64,000 nt of DNA from Cardiocondyla obscurior. Taxonomy: Eukaryota > Arthropoda > Insecta > Hymenoptera > Formicidae. The notes below the pieces were generated by a model. The model had not been told where the DNA came from. It saw only the letters and a program-made list of their open reading frames with translations, and searched no databases. Each line of letters starts with the position of its first letter. Position 1 is the first letter of the stretch. The translations under genes and the position numbers were made by a program. Below are positions 37,841 to 50,300 of the stretch, piece after piece. The stretch covers positions 1,612,001-1,676,000 of the forward strand of contig NC_091877.1 in assembly GCF_019399895.1 (NCBI RefSeq). Direction: 5' to 3'.

Positions 37841-40385
37841 TCATAAAACAAGAATAGCGAAAATAGCGAAAAACAGAATTCCAAAATAAAACACACTCGT
37901 TCTTAATACCTGAAATATTAAAACAAAAAATAGTTTTTATAGCTGCGTGCATTTTATTTGATTGCCACGCTTTGTCCATACCTTGTCCTGCCATTCTTTG
38001 TGCGCTATGCACTCGCGAAAATTCATACGAGTAAACTGCACAGCGGAATAGAGCGGAATCCAAAAATTCGGAACGAGAGTGTATAAAACTTTGTCTAAAA
38101 ATTTTCGAAGAAGAAAAGATTTTCTCGTCACCAAGTCCCTCATCTAAAAGATATAATTTGAATTTCAGTTTCAAACCGGCAAACGTGAGGAGAGCGATAA
38201 TAGATAAATTTTACTAATTTGCGTATACCTCAATATAATTATACATTGCGAGATCACAAATTGCATGCCCGTCGTCGCATCGTAACTCTGAAAACTTTGG
38301 CAGAATTTTAGCAAAGTCTGATTCATAGCGTTCCATTAATTCATCGAGTACTAAGATATCTTCGAAGCCCTAACGAAGTGAGAAAAAAAAGATGTCATAG
38401 AAACAGATTTCATTTTTTTTTTAATATTAAAAACATTTTTTTTTTTAATGAAATCTGTATATGACTTACAGCGTTCATTCCTTGTGCGTAAAAAGGAACC
38501 ATGGCATGAGCAGCGTCTCCGACTATGACAGCGGTTTTTCCAACGTGATAAGGTTTGCACTGCGATATGCACGAATAATAACGTTAAACTAAACTTATTA
38601 AAATAAATTAAACTACAGACTTTAACAAAATTAACCTTAATTGATATTAATGTCTGCGGCTCTTTTTCGAAAAATTGCTTCACCAGATTTTCCTCGCCGA
38701 CCAATTGCAGAAGATCAGGAAAATGCTCGGAGTAAAAGCTCAATAACGCCTCGCGGGTTTTCAGTTTCTCAAACACTCGAAACGGAGCGAATAAATTACC
38801 GGTGAACGTGCGATTCTCGTTCGGTAAACTGGTCATCATGAATTCACCGCGCGGCCAAATATGAAGATTGTTACCGCTCATTGCAAACTTTGAAGTGGCC
38901 GAGAAACGTCGATAGATTAATAATGTACTCGAACATTGATTAAATTCGCATAGTATGACTGCTTCATGGTACTCACTTGATTATCTTTAGTATGCGGCAC
39001 AGAAATTTCTACGTAACCGTGCTCGATGTACGTTTGAGCGCAATTAAAGAGCGGCTTCCTACTCATAATTTTTCTTACTTTCGAATGTGCGCCATCGGCA
39101 CCTATTATCAAATCAGCTTCCGCGTCTTCCGTCATTCCCGTATTTGTACTAAAAACGAACAGCTAGCTAACTAATAAATATATTATTTGTCCTACAACGG
39201 TATGATTTATTTACTCACTCTAAAAACTGCATTTTTCCCTTTTCCAAATCGGCACTCAAGAGCTTTCTATTAAATTTAAGCTGCACCCCGGGATATTTTT
39301 CTGCGGCTGTCGATAAAATACAATCGCAAAAAAAAACGGGATTTTACTTTTAAATTAGATTTCACGTTAGATTAGTTATCCGATATTGCAACTCCTACGT
39401 TATGGAAAACAGGTGCCACGAGTAAGATGATACGCGCGAATTTTTGTGGCTTCGCGTACGACGGCATCATCGAGTATCATGTATAGAAGCAGAGAAGCTT
39501 TTTTTAACTAACCATTTTATCTTGTATTCTTTCTACGCATTTGCGGTATAATTAATACCGCGTAATATAACTGATATAATATTTAATTTAAATAAATTAT
39601 AAAAATAATTTAACTAAATCTCTTTCTTAAATTAATATTATTGTATCTTTATACGTATTACCGTAATAAATTTTTTCAATCTAAATTTGTAAGTAAGAAA
39701 TAATTAAAAAAAACGTACCGTCTAATAAAACCACATTGAGGTACCGTCTATTAACGGAGTAAATACACTGTAAATTGCAAAGTTAATGCGTGTAAATATA
39801 TATATAAAAAAAAGAAAGAGCAAATTGGCACAAGCATATGTAAAAAATATAATTATTAAAAATAACGGAAACGAAAAAGCACACACATTTCCTTTGACGC
39901 TGTCATAAAGAACTTCTTTCAAATTGCCATCTTTATCGTGAAGCATTCTGCCACGCATACAAGTACCATGACGTTTCACCAAAATATCTTCGAGATCGAT
40001 TGCTTTCAGAGCCTCTCTACCACGAAATGATAACGCCAAGTTAATACTTTGACCATGCGACTTTTCCATTCGTACGTCTAAAAGTATGAAAGCTCCAAGT
40101 CGATCATTGACTTAAGACACTATTTCTTAAAAATATCACTAGATAAGATTCAAAATTTTAATATATCTTTTTCGAATTTTACCTGATCGATATTCATAGA
40201 TGATTACTCGATGACCTCTTTTAGCGAAAAAACACGCAGCTAATGCTCCGACCTAAACCGAAAATAAGGGATTCCTTCTTTTTTATTCACTGTCGTTTTA
40301 TTAAAATCGAGAAAGAAAAAAATATTTCACGCACCAAGCCACCCCCAACGATAGCGATACGTAGCTTCTCTTCCACCTTCGCCAT
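37841..40385 (-). CDS. KMO: Kynurenine 3-monooxygenase
   Basis: Seen: eleven exons in transcript order 40385-40335, 40252-40183, 40077-39887, 39767-39719, 39306-39219, 39148-38977, 38887-38636, 38559-38470, 38369-38229, 38143-37982 and 37909-37841 (TGA); all phases fit; 444 residues. FAD-binding GGGLVGA is at residues 14-20, QSINLALSFRGREALKA follows in exon 3, the DG motif LIIGADGAHSKVR is at about 163-175, LHIWPRGEFMM in exon 7, the GD motif GDAAHAMVPFYAQGMNAGFE is at about 305-324, and a C-terminal hydrophobic helix (FYFGILFFAIFAILVL) ends the protein. Known of the family: an FAD- and NADPH-dependent outer-mitochondrial-membrane enzyme that hydroxylates kynurenine to 3-hydroxykynurenine, a step in tryptophan catabolism and, in insects, ommochrome eye pigment (Drosophila cinnabar). 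The usual FFGQGMNAGFED is FYAQGMNAGFED here. Identification is firm. Confidence 0.97.
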
Positions 40386-41078
40386 ACCTGATCCGTCGTG
40401 TGTCGAGGCTACTGATCAACTGTACTAGCAAACTGCTTTTACGCGATGTATATGTGTACATTCTCGTACGCTATATCGATATGCAGTGCATCGATACCTT
40501 ATACAAGAAATACCCGGAAACGTTTCTCTTTAATGCTTCTCAAAAACTATATAAAATATTACTACAAAGCAAAGTTAAGAAAAAAAAAAAATAATAATAA
40601 TTGTATGATTTAAAAGTTTTGTAGCTTTTGAGATTACATTACGATCCAATCAGTATTTTAATTACTCGTACAGAATGTCAATTAATAATATTCGCTAGCG
40701 ATTGAGTATCATTGTACATAGATCTTTTTATATCGGAGTATTAGTAACGCGTGGTATCTATTTTAGATAAAAAAAAATTTGCTCTATCGTGAAGCGTTAC
40801 GGTGGAAAATGAACGGTGGATTACTGGGGCAAGTACAACGGCAGCGACGTCATTACCGTCGTCACTGCCGTTGTCGTCACCGTCCTCAGCTTCGTCTTCG
40901 TCGTTCCTAACATCGTTCTCCCTGTGTGGCCGATGCTGTCCGAAAATTCAAAAATAGCCGATGTGCGGCAGTCAGTGCGGCGATGTCGACAGCGAACGAC
41001 GGTTCGGCGGTACGGTTCGGCCGATGGTGGTGGTGCTGGCGAAGAAGAAGGCGGAGTACTACGACCGGCGGCCCTACG
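40386..41078. promoter_or_regulatory. Divergent intergenic region between KMO and the thioredoxin-array gene
   Basis: The two start codons face away from each other across 693 bp, so the promoters and 5' UTRs of both genes must lie here unless there are further upstream exons. The KMO side is AT-rich; from about 40840 the sequence becomes GC/CpG-rich. No TATA box or other element is assigned. Shared regulation is inferred from spacing only. Confidence 0.5.
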
Positions 41079-41310
41079 ATGCCGACGACGATGTACCATC
41101 CGAGAACAATCATCCTTCTGAGCGTGCTGGCCTTGATTTCGGTCCTTCTGGGTCACGTTGACGCCGCCGCAAGGACGAAAGCTGAGGAGTCCGCCTCGTC
41201 CCGTGGCTCGGCCGGCAGGCACAAGGAGGCCGAGCCGGTGATCGAGGAAGTCACTACCAAGCAACTCGAACGGCTCCTCAACGAGAAGGACTTTGTTGCC
41301 GTGTATTGGT
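41079..41310 (+). CDS. Thioredoxin-array exon 1: signal peptide and first strand
   Basis: The exon starts MPTTMYHPRTIILLSVLALI; the hydrophobic core at residues 10-25 followed by GHVDA predicts a cleaved signal peptide near residue 29. Then comes a charged linker and the start of unit 1, EEVTTKQLERLLNEKDFVAV-YW. It ends with one base (T) before GTAAGT. Alternative in-frame starts are 41091 and 40983; the latter would place 32 mostly Arg/Trp-rich residues before the signal, so 41079 or 41091 is preferred. Confidence 0.85.
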
Positions 41311-44300
41311 GTAAGTGCTCTACCGCTCGTGTAACGATCTCTCGATCTGCCTCGATCTCGGCTAATTATGATATAATTTCGAACGGTAAACAAACTGTCT
41401 AAAGCAGAGTAACACGCGGCAACAGGTACGATGCAATACTTCAGAGTATGGAAACGTAGCTCTTCCAATAGAAAATATAACAAACTCCCAATAATTGAAA
41501 AAAATTTTCCTCGCGATTGAAAAGCTTTATTAGATTTCCGATCCGAATATCGTGTGCACAAATATTTTTATCGCTGTGTACGCTCAAGATGATCTTGATG
41601 ACATGAATTTATTTTTCTTCATTATTATCAGTTTGACGATGGATTGTCTATGCTCGCGGATCGTTTAAAAAAATTCAAACGTATATTTGCTTTCCGCATA
41701 ACGCTTCGTAAAATAGATCAAACGTGTTTAATAATTTTATTTTCTCATTTTTACTTAATTATATATTTTACTTTGTTAACATAAAAGTAAGACGTTCATA
41801 TGGAACTACTCAATCACTAGCGTTAAGCCTATCAGATTTTATTTTTAAGATTTATTTTGATATGTTTTCTTCCAAATATGTAATTAGACATTCTGTTTTT
41901 TTTTTTTTTTTTTTTTTATAAATTTCTGCATTGCTCCCGCACGCCTACGTATCGTTTTATTTTATTTTTCTCTCGTTACATTATTCATTTATTTTTATTA
42001 ATCGTGAAAACGTATTAACATATTCCGGATTTTCGTTAGTATATTACATAACGCAAGTGGGTGTTGATGAAAGCTTCAGAGTTACGGAACACTGTTCCGC
42101 CATTGAGATCATTCTACGTACAGCAAGAGAAATAATAACTTTTTTAGATAATCGAAAAATTGCTTCTTTAAACATCATCGCGTCTTAATAGCTGTCATTA
42201 CAAAACGCGAATAAAACTTAATTCTGCTCAGATATTGTGCATCGTATTTTCAAGAAAATACTAATTTCTTTAGTCGAGAAGCATACAAAAATTTAATTAC
42301 TTCAAAGAATGAAATTTTCTGCTTATGCCAAGGGTTCTGCTCTTAATTTTATCTGTCTCTCGCGTTAGGAAAATACCTACTATTGTATTATTAAGTCGTT
42401 TAAAAAGTTATCATTGCACGACATTTTAATAATCAATATGCACACGTTATGAACGATAGTTCTGCTTCTGCAAATTACTCTCACGTGAGAATTAACAGGT
42501 ACTAAATCTATTTCTTTTGCCAAGTGCTATGACCGCTCAGTAGGACAACCTGTCTCGAGGTGGCCTCCCGATTTTACTAATCTAACAGCCTAATACCACG
42601 CGTGCGACATATATTTAATTTAAGCCGCAAGCAATTTTCAGCGTTAATCCACGTCGGCTAATATCGAAATTAATTAAAAGGAACAATGTCGTTTCTTTTC
42701 TTTTTTTTTATGTATTGAGATATTGAATTGCATTACATGCTGAATATACCGAAGGTCACATCTCGCGTGGCAGTGCGCCAAAATGCATCCCTATGTACGC
42801 TTTTCGAAGCTCCCCGAACGTAATTGATGTAACACAATCCTTCCTTTTTTTTTTTTTTAATAGGCAAGACAAATATTGACATCCCGTCTCGTTTTTTAAA
42901 TATGAATATAGGTATCTAAAAAGTCTAGTGAATATTAATGCCTGCACATCTTTAAGATGTTCAGAAGATAAAAAGAAACTATTTCCGATTTTTAGGCAGG
43001 TGACTATGAATATTCATTCAGACTTGTTGCATCTCATTTCGTCACGATCAGAGACGAATCCTTTGCTTGTGGAGTAATCCAGGAAACATATATAGCGAAA
43101 ACTGACTCATTGGTATGACGCATGACGAGATGTGGAAGTCCACGAGCGACGTTCATAAATTCAGCTACGTCGACTTTATTAAGATTCGCATACTTATTAA
43201 TATTTTTTTTTTTTTATAATAAAACGTTAATGTGACCAAACGTCTCATACATAACTTTACGTAAGACATCTAATTTTGCAAAACTGGCGACGTTATATAT
43301 TTTTATATATTAATATTTTTATAAATTTATGCGCGTCTCACGTTCGAATTTTTAATTTAACCCGAAGTCGACCGTCGCGACTTCGGAAAGACGACTATTG
43401 GAAGGAACAAAAAATTCATTATGTAAATAGCGTATGCAGATGCTATCGCTATCGCGAAGGATCTAAAGTTTCCGGCGCAAGATAAAATTCTGACAACCTG
43501 TTCGCGCGTCTACATGTCGCTCGGGAGCTCGCATACTCACCGTGATTTTCTCTTGAATCATCTTTTCGTAATACCGAGTGATATAATCGACCCCAGATTT
43601 TCGGCCGCGAACACACCAACGTCTGCTGTGCCACCGACGTGCGGTAAAGCACGGGAAGCTTACTTTTACCGCGTCGACTCAAAATACGTGGTCGTGAAAA
43701 TCCCCGCGTTCTCCGTTAACTTTATTCGCGCGAAGATAAGATAAAAAAAGAACGGTATTAATTTTTTTTTTTTTAATAAGAAATGCGAAGGATCAAGGGG
43801 CACCCTCAATAGTCTCTTTATCGATTACCTTCCTAATAGGGACAAAGTACGTTGTGTACTGAAATTCAAGATTGACCCGAGCGAACTGACGGATGAAAGA
43901 CAATCGTCGAGAGATCCGCCCGCCTCTTAAACGCGCTGTAGCAAGGCTGGCGCTCCGGTGAACGCTGCTTTTAGCGCACGTTAAAGTTATTTTCGCGCTT
44001 ACCACTGAGGACCCCTCTCTTCTTCTCTAAGGCTATCATCTACGCTGAAAACATAATACTGGCCCAGCCGTGACGACCATCCTGTGCATTCATAGATCGT
44101 CTTCGGTTCGCAACGTCGAGCAACTCGGACCTGTCTCGTACGTCGGCGTCAATTTCACTTTCGCGAGATGATGCATCGAGCCCGATCAAACCGAACGAAA
44201 AATCACAGGGGAGAGATGATCTTAAATGATGACGAGCTTGCGTGCCGGACCTATTTCCAGATACTCGATTTTATCTCTTCATCGCTACTACGGGCTAAAA

Positions 44301-47300
44301 CTTTTCTTTTTTTCTTTTTCTTTTATTTTTCTATTTCCAGTTTATCATTGGATATTTATTAAAATAATATAAATATAATTCCGTTTAATGTAATTATTTC
44401 ATAATTACTAAACCACGAATCGCCTATTGCTATTATCAAATAAAAATAAAAAACCCTGAATCAAAAATGTTATGAAAAATAAGGAATGATGTTGTGCAGA
44501 AAAGAAGATGTAAATTTGATGCGAAAGTGTCTGGCGTGGAATAAAGAGAACGATTATCGAGAAAGACATACGAATCGACTGGCGAAGCGTCGGAGGACCC
44601 AGACGACGAGCTCTCGCGTTGAACCTATTTCCAGCTGTGGCTGCGTCCTCGCGACTCATGTCGCCGTACGCTCGAATTCTTTTCTTCTGGGTTACCGTTT
44701 AGTGGCTCGAGCGCCTCTATCTTTTACTTTTTATCGCCCGCGCCGACTAACGTCGAAACTTCCTTCGTTATTGACAGGAAAGAATGCGTATTCGCGCGCA
44801 TCGAAAATTTTGCGTTATCACTATATCGCTGCTTTGGCACAGTTCGGAAATATCTTCGACGAAATCATTTTGCTTCTACAAAATCTAGCCTTAATTTACA
44901 CGTATAATTAACGTCGATGCCGATAATGAAATTAGCAGGCGGGTTCGGTGAATTAAATAATTTTTCAAGCGCATAAAAGTTTGTATTATTTTATGTTAGT
45001 AACTCGAGAGCGAAATTCGGCACGATGCATCGTTCGTGTAATAATAACACCGAAAGCAGTATCAGCTTCTCGAGAGCCCTAGACATCCTTTCGGCCAGAA
45101 ATCTAAAATTACTCATATCTACTGTGCGGGGGAATGCTTCTTCCGCCTTTGGGCGAATTCAAATCGGACGGTAAATAAGCAAATATTTCTCGTTTTCTCA
45201 AAAAAAAGGAAAAAAAAAAAAAACTTTTTCTCTCGCATTCAACACCAAGATATGTATATTTTTACAGTTATAATAACATTGACACGCTGCGTATTTGTGT
45301 GAAGTATCAATGCCGTGACAACGACGGCATTCGGGAGATCAAATTTCTTAGTTTGTGCGAATTCTAAAATGTCACGATGTGTTCAAAGCGACGTAAACAT
45401 TTTAGACATTTTCAAAGACTTAAAATAAAGAACTCGATAACCACTCACTTTGAAACGCGTCCGCTGCAATTTACGTTCGGTTAAATAGACTGTTGAAAAA
45501 GTGGTAAAGCAAGAATTTTTTTTCCTGTAAAGTGACTGATCAAGTTCTCTGTTTTTTTTTATTTTTTTTTTTTATTTTATTTTTTTTTTTATCTTCTTCA
45601 AATAAAGTAACAGAATTGCATACGCGACGGTGATATTTAAGATATTGTCGACGTTAACAGCAACTTGAGCTATTGTATTTTGATCTGCTGCATTTGAAGC
45701 TACTACTATTGCACAAATTCGAACAGAGAGATTCATGAATAGAGCGGAAACGTTCTACGCACGTGCGAAGATTAGTCTTATTCGATTGCGAAGTGCGCTC
45801 CCGCGAGCATTTTATCTTCTATTTTTGAGAGAAGGTCGTATCGACAAAATTTATTCAATGACATGTATAGAAATTTACAAATATTAAAAACAAAAGAGTT
45901 ATAAATAATAATATACTAATAATATTGTAAGAATTTTCAGTTTTTAACATAATAATTAATATCAATTCAAAATATTAATAATTAAACAACACACGATTAC
46001 GCCGCGTGTGCAACATGGTTCGACTAAACTGCTGATAAATTTTTTCTTTAGTACTTTGCCGATAGTCCATTCCCTCGAGACAATTTTCGAAATATACGGA
46101 CCGAACTCCACGTGTCGGACCACATAAAACATAAACCAAACTCTGCAGTAGCGATTAACACAATACATTTCTATGTTTATTCTCCGTACCGACAGCCTGT
46201 TTCCACATTATGCCCGACGGTTTATTTATGCTGTTACTCCACTTTATGCATTCAGTGTCAGAATAAGCTTATTTAGGCAGCGCCTTGCTAAATTGAAACG
46301 CGTGTTTCCTGCCGATTTTAAAGAAGAATTTCTCGCGCCTAATTGAATTTTCTCTACGCCCGCTAAGCGGAAAATGACGATGATCTCGAGCCAAACGGCG
46401 CAAGACAGCCCGACTGGAGCGACTCAATTTCATGTATCTCGGTCATTACTCTACATAATTGTAAACGAGAACACCGCGAGCGGCCTTGGCGAAGACGTTC
46501 GCGGATAACGACGACGAAGACGAGAAAACGACGACGACGACGGGCGACAGTATGGGCGAGGCCGTTCGTTCTTGTATTTTTAGTGGCTCATAAACTAGGC
46601 ACTGGCCATCTTTCGATGTTCGTTATCTCTCTCTTTCTCGCGTAAAAACGACATACGTATATAGACGATTAAAGAATAAAATTGATTTCACTTTTTCGAA
46701 AAGCCACAGCCATTAAAAGCCGATCTGTTGGACGATATCGGAACATATTTAAATAGACAAGCGAGAAGTAGGAACTTGTGCCTATGGCGGTAAGAGAAAC
46801 CGAACGGGCGAAAGGTGCTCTACGTAATGTTATTAAAAGCGAAAGTTATTTTAATGGATCAAACGACAATTGGAACGGTTTACTTTATCAACAGGAAATA
46901 ATCGCTAAGTGCCAAGTCCAGAGGGTATAGTGGGTGAGTAAACACGGTTGCTTGTTTGCGGGCCAAAAGTCGAACTTGCCGCTGAAAAGGCACCTTTTAA
47001 GAATATTAAAAAAGATCTACAGAAAGACAAGCGGAATCTTCACAAATCAGTTTGAGTTGCCGACTGCCACTGATATTTATAATAAACTATCGAACATTTT
47101 AAATAAAATCGTGCAGAAAGCTTCTTACAGAACCAATTCGGTCACCTTTTACTTCTTCGGTCTCTAAAAATGTACGCGTTTTTTCTATCGTTTCGAGTGT
47201 CGAAGCGAACGCTATCGAAAGAACTCTAAATTCTGCAGCGGATTGAACTGGCAATGAGAATTATAATAGACGTGTATTGCGTCCCTGAACGATCAATAGA

Positions 47301-50300
47301 CTCTAATCTGAAAAATGAGACCGACGGATGCGTCTCGATCAAACATGCATTCTTCAAAGACAACCGCAATTTAGTCAACCATCTTCGCTCTTTCGCGGCA
47401 GCTGTCGATGTGACGACAAACGAAATAATTCTGAAAGAGCACCTGTCGCCTTCAATGGAGGGTAAAGTGTGCGGATCCTATCTTGTGACTTCACGAAGAG
47501 GCCACGTGTAATTTTTTCTTTACGCGCTACATTTTGTAATATACTCTACAACTGTGCTATATGTCACTTAAATCTCTGCTCTTAAAAATTGTTTTATTTT
47601 TTATTTTTTCTTTCAGCTTTGTATTTTTAGTTTGCAATTCCGATCGTAGATATATGTATGTACGTGAATGATTTCTGACATCATTTGTATTTTGGTATTT
47701 TCTCAATAATTCTCGCAGCCAAAAGACAAAGGGAATGAATAATGAAAAATAAAAATAGACTTCTTACATCTAACCGTGCATATTTATATATTTATTCCCA
47801 CGACATTTTCGTGAACCTTTCCTAATAAACGATGAAAATTTTTATCTATTACTGAGCGCTCGTTATAATCATATTTTTTAATTTATTTAAATGACGCTTC
47901 AATATATTATCATGTAAAATAATTTTCAATTTATTAATAAGTTATTGATAAGCTATTGATATTTTTGAGATGTTGATTATTTAACCCCTTCGCGTTTGAT
48001 CGACTTTTTTTATCTGTATCGACTGGTGGGTTATTGCCCAATTTCTCTTAACTTTCGGTTATTACGACGGCGACCAATGGACATGGTCCAATTTACCTGG
48101 CAAAGCTTTTCGAAAATTCCTCTGCCCCGTGTTTCATATATCTCTCCCTCTCGCTTCGCGCTTCAAATCATTCCGCCACAGCCGTTTCGCGGGGGTGTCG
48201 GTTAACCGAACGCTGTCACGTTACTCTCAGCGATGGCGAAGCGAAGGGGTGGATGGTGAGGCGGAGGTAAAGAGCGGGAGAATGACAGAGAGGTAGATAA
48301 AAAAAGGATGCAGCGGGAAAAGAAAAAGCGAGACGCGGTTATGTGGCTACGAAGCGTAACGAAAAGAGATGGCAGTCAGGGTGGAGGTGCGAACAAACCG
48401 AGAGACAGAGCGAGGAAGAGAAACACGGGGAGAGGAAGAGAAGAGTGAGGGAAAAAAGACAGATAGCAAAACCGAGAGCAAGCAAGAAGACAACAGAAAT
48501 AGAGGGGAAGAGAATCGGAACCACCTCTCCCGTTTCTTCTAGCTCTATTCTGAGGAAGTCGTCACCAAAAATGGCGGGGCGCGCGAAGCATGTATGCGAC
48601 GATGCGCGTAACGTCACCCTCGCTTCGTTATCGCTCACCGAAGTGTAATCAAGGTCCTCGCGAAGCTAAGCGCAATGACGACTTTCTCAGGCTCGGAAAG
48701 CGATCGAGTGAAGGGCGGAGCAGACAATCTCGATATCTATAGCTGATAATTGTAACCCAACACCCGCCGCGGAGGTAGCGGTTTGGTCTCTATTCGCTCG
48801 AATGAAGCGCAGCCCGCCAAGAATGTACGCAATCTGCCAAAGAGCGAGAACGATAAGCGTAAAAATGTACAAAAACAGCGCCGATCTTTCCATACGACCA
48901 CCTGAGGAAGCGAAGCATTCTTATAAATAAATTGCAAAATTTCTAAAAATTTTTTTTCCCCGCTTAATTAATTAATCTACTAATTTTATCGTTTGTATAA
49001 TTTTTTTTTTAGACAACATATCTTTATACGGTTTGTTTGATAATAGTAATTTCTGTACAGATGCCCGAAGTTGCACCACATGCGACAAAGTCCTGGCCGA
49101 ATTGGAGAAAATCGACGACGATACAGACCACTTTGGAGTTGACTTTGTCAAGATCAACGATAAACGACTGGCGAAGCAATATGGAATCAAAAATTTCCCC
49201 GCTCTTACGTATTTTCGCGAAAAAGAACCAATTATATACGAAGGTAAATCACAAAGTGTTGAAACTCTCGTTAGATCATGCAAAGAATATTATTATACTT
49301 CGCTAAATATAAAAATGACTATGTAAAATTTATTTAAAATTAATAAGTCAAAAATTATTTCAGCCAAAAAATTTTGTGCCAAACAAATTGATTTAAATTT
49401 GTGTTATCATATTTATCATTAAAAAAATGTATATATTATTTTAGGTGACCTGATGGACGAGGAGAATGTATTAGACTTTCTTACAAGCTTAGAGGCAATG
49501 GATTTACCAGATCGTATAGAAGAAGTTAATGCAAAAATTTTGTCGAAGATTGTCGAGGAAACAGATTTTGTGGCGGTTCTCTTCTGTAAGTTTCTTCATT
49601 ATACATTATTAATCGAATTGAATAAAAAAACGTACGCGAAAGATACGCGCGATCACTTGACGCACGTTCTTCAAAGTTCGCCATTTAATTATTAATAAAA
49701 TATTTATACCGTGCATTATTTTACGCTATTGTAGTCTCCAATGTAAAAAGAGAAAATTTATTGTATCAAGTTGAAACACTTTAAAAAAACTGCTTTACTT
49801 GAACAAGTAGATAATCGAGTAGGCAGAAGAAAAACGTAAGCAGAGAGAGAGAGAGAGAGAGAAAGAGGAATGAGAAACGAGGCCGTTCGCGAGCGTATAG
49901 TTGAACAACTCTAATTTAAGTACACGGTGAATGATGTTTTAACTAATGGTGGATAAATCAGAGGGGATTGATCTCAGCTGGTACCTTCGAAATCTTTCAG
50001 TCCGCGTGCCTCGTAAGATTTTCTCTCGTCCGAAATTCATCTGGTTCAAAACTAAGTTTAAGCTAGTAACTATAACAGCCGGCGTCGAAAAGTCATCACA
50101 ATTAGGGCGAAGCTACGTACTGGTATACCGACAATATTTCGTGTACCTGTCGTCCGTTTAATCTTTTACTGTCTGACGTCTTACTAATCTCTTTTTGTGT
50201 ATGTCACGTGTGCAACGAAATTGTTCGTCACTCTGTATATAAAGTAAAATGAAAAATCGCGATTAACTTTCCCGCTAATACTGTGACTTCGAAGTACAGT

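Noticed and set aside
40983..41078. In-frame upstream ATG that would extend the thioredoxin-array protein by 32 residues
   Set aside because: It would put an Arg/Trp-rich stretch ahead of a clean signal peptide; 41079 or 41091 fits better.
44486..44911. Open frame of 141 codons in the first intron of the thioredoxin-array gene
   Set aside because: No recognisable domain, no coding-like conservation signature and no splice partners; probably chance.
46934..47511. Two neighbouring open frames in the same intron
   Set aside because: The first has no ATG at its start and neither resembles a known family; they do not join in frame through good splice sites.
49015..49060. Alternative acceptor after a T-run at 49014 for exon 2
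   Set aside because: Starting at 49061 gives exactly 183 nt and the same Tyr junction as the sister exons; the earlier site adds residues with no match.
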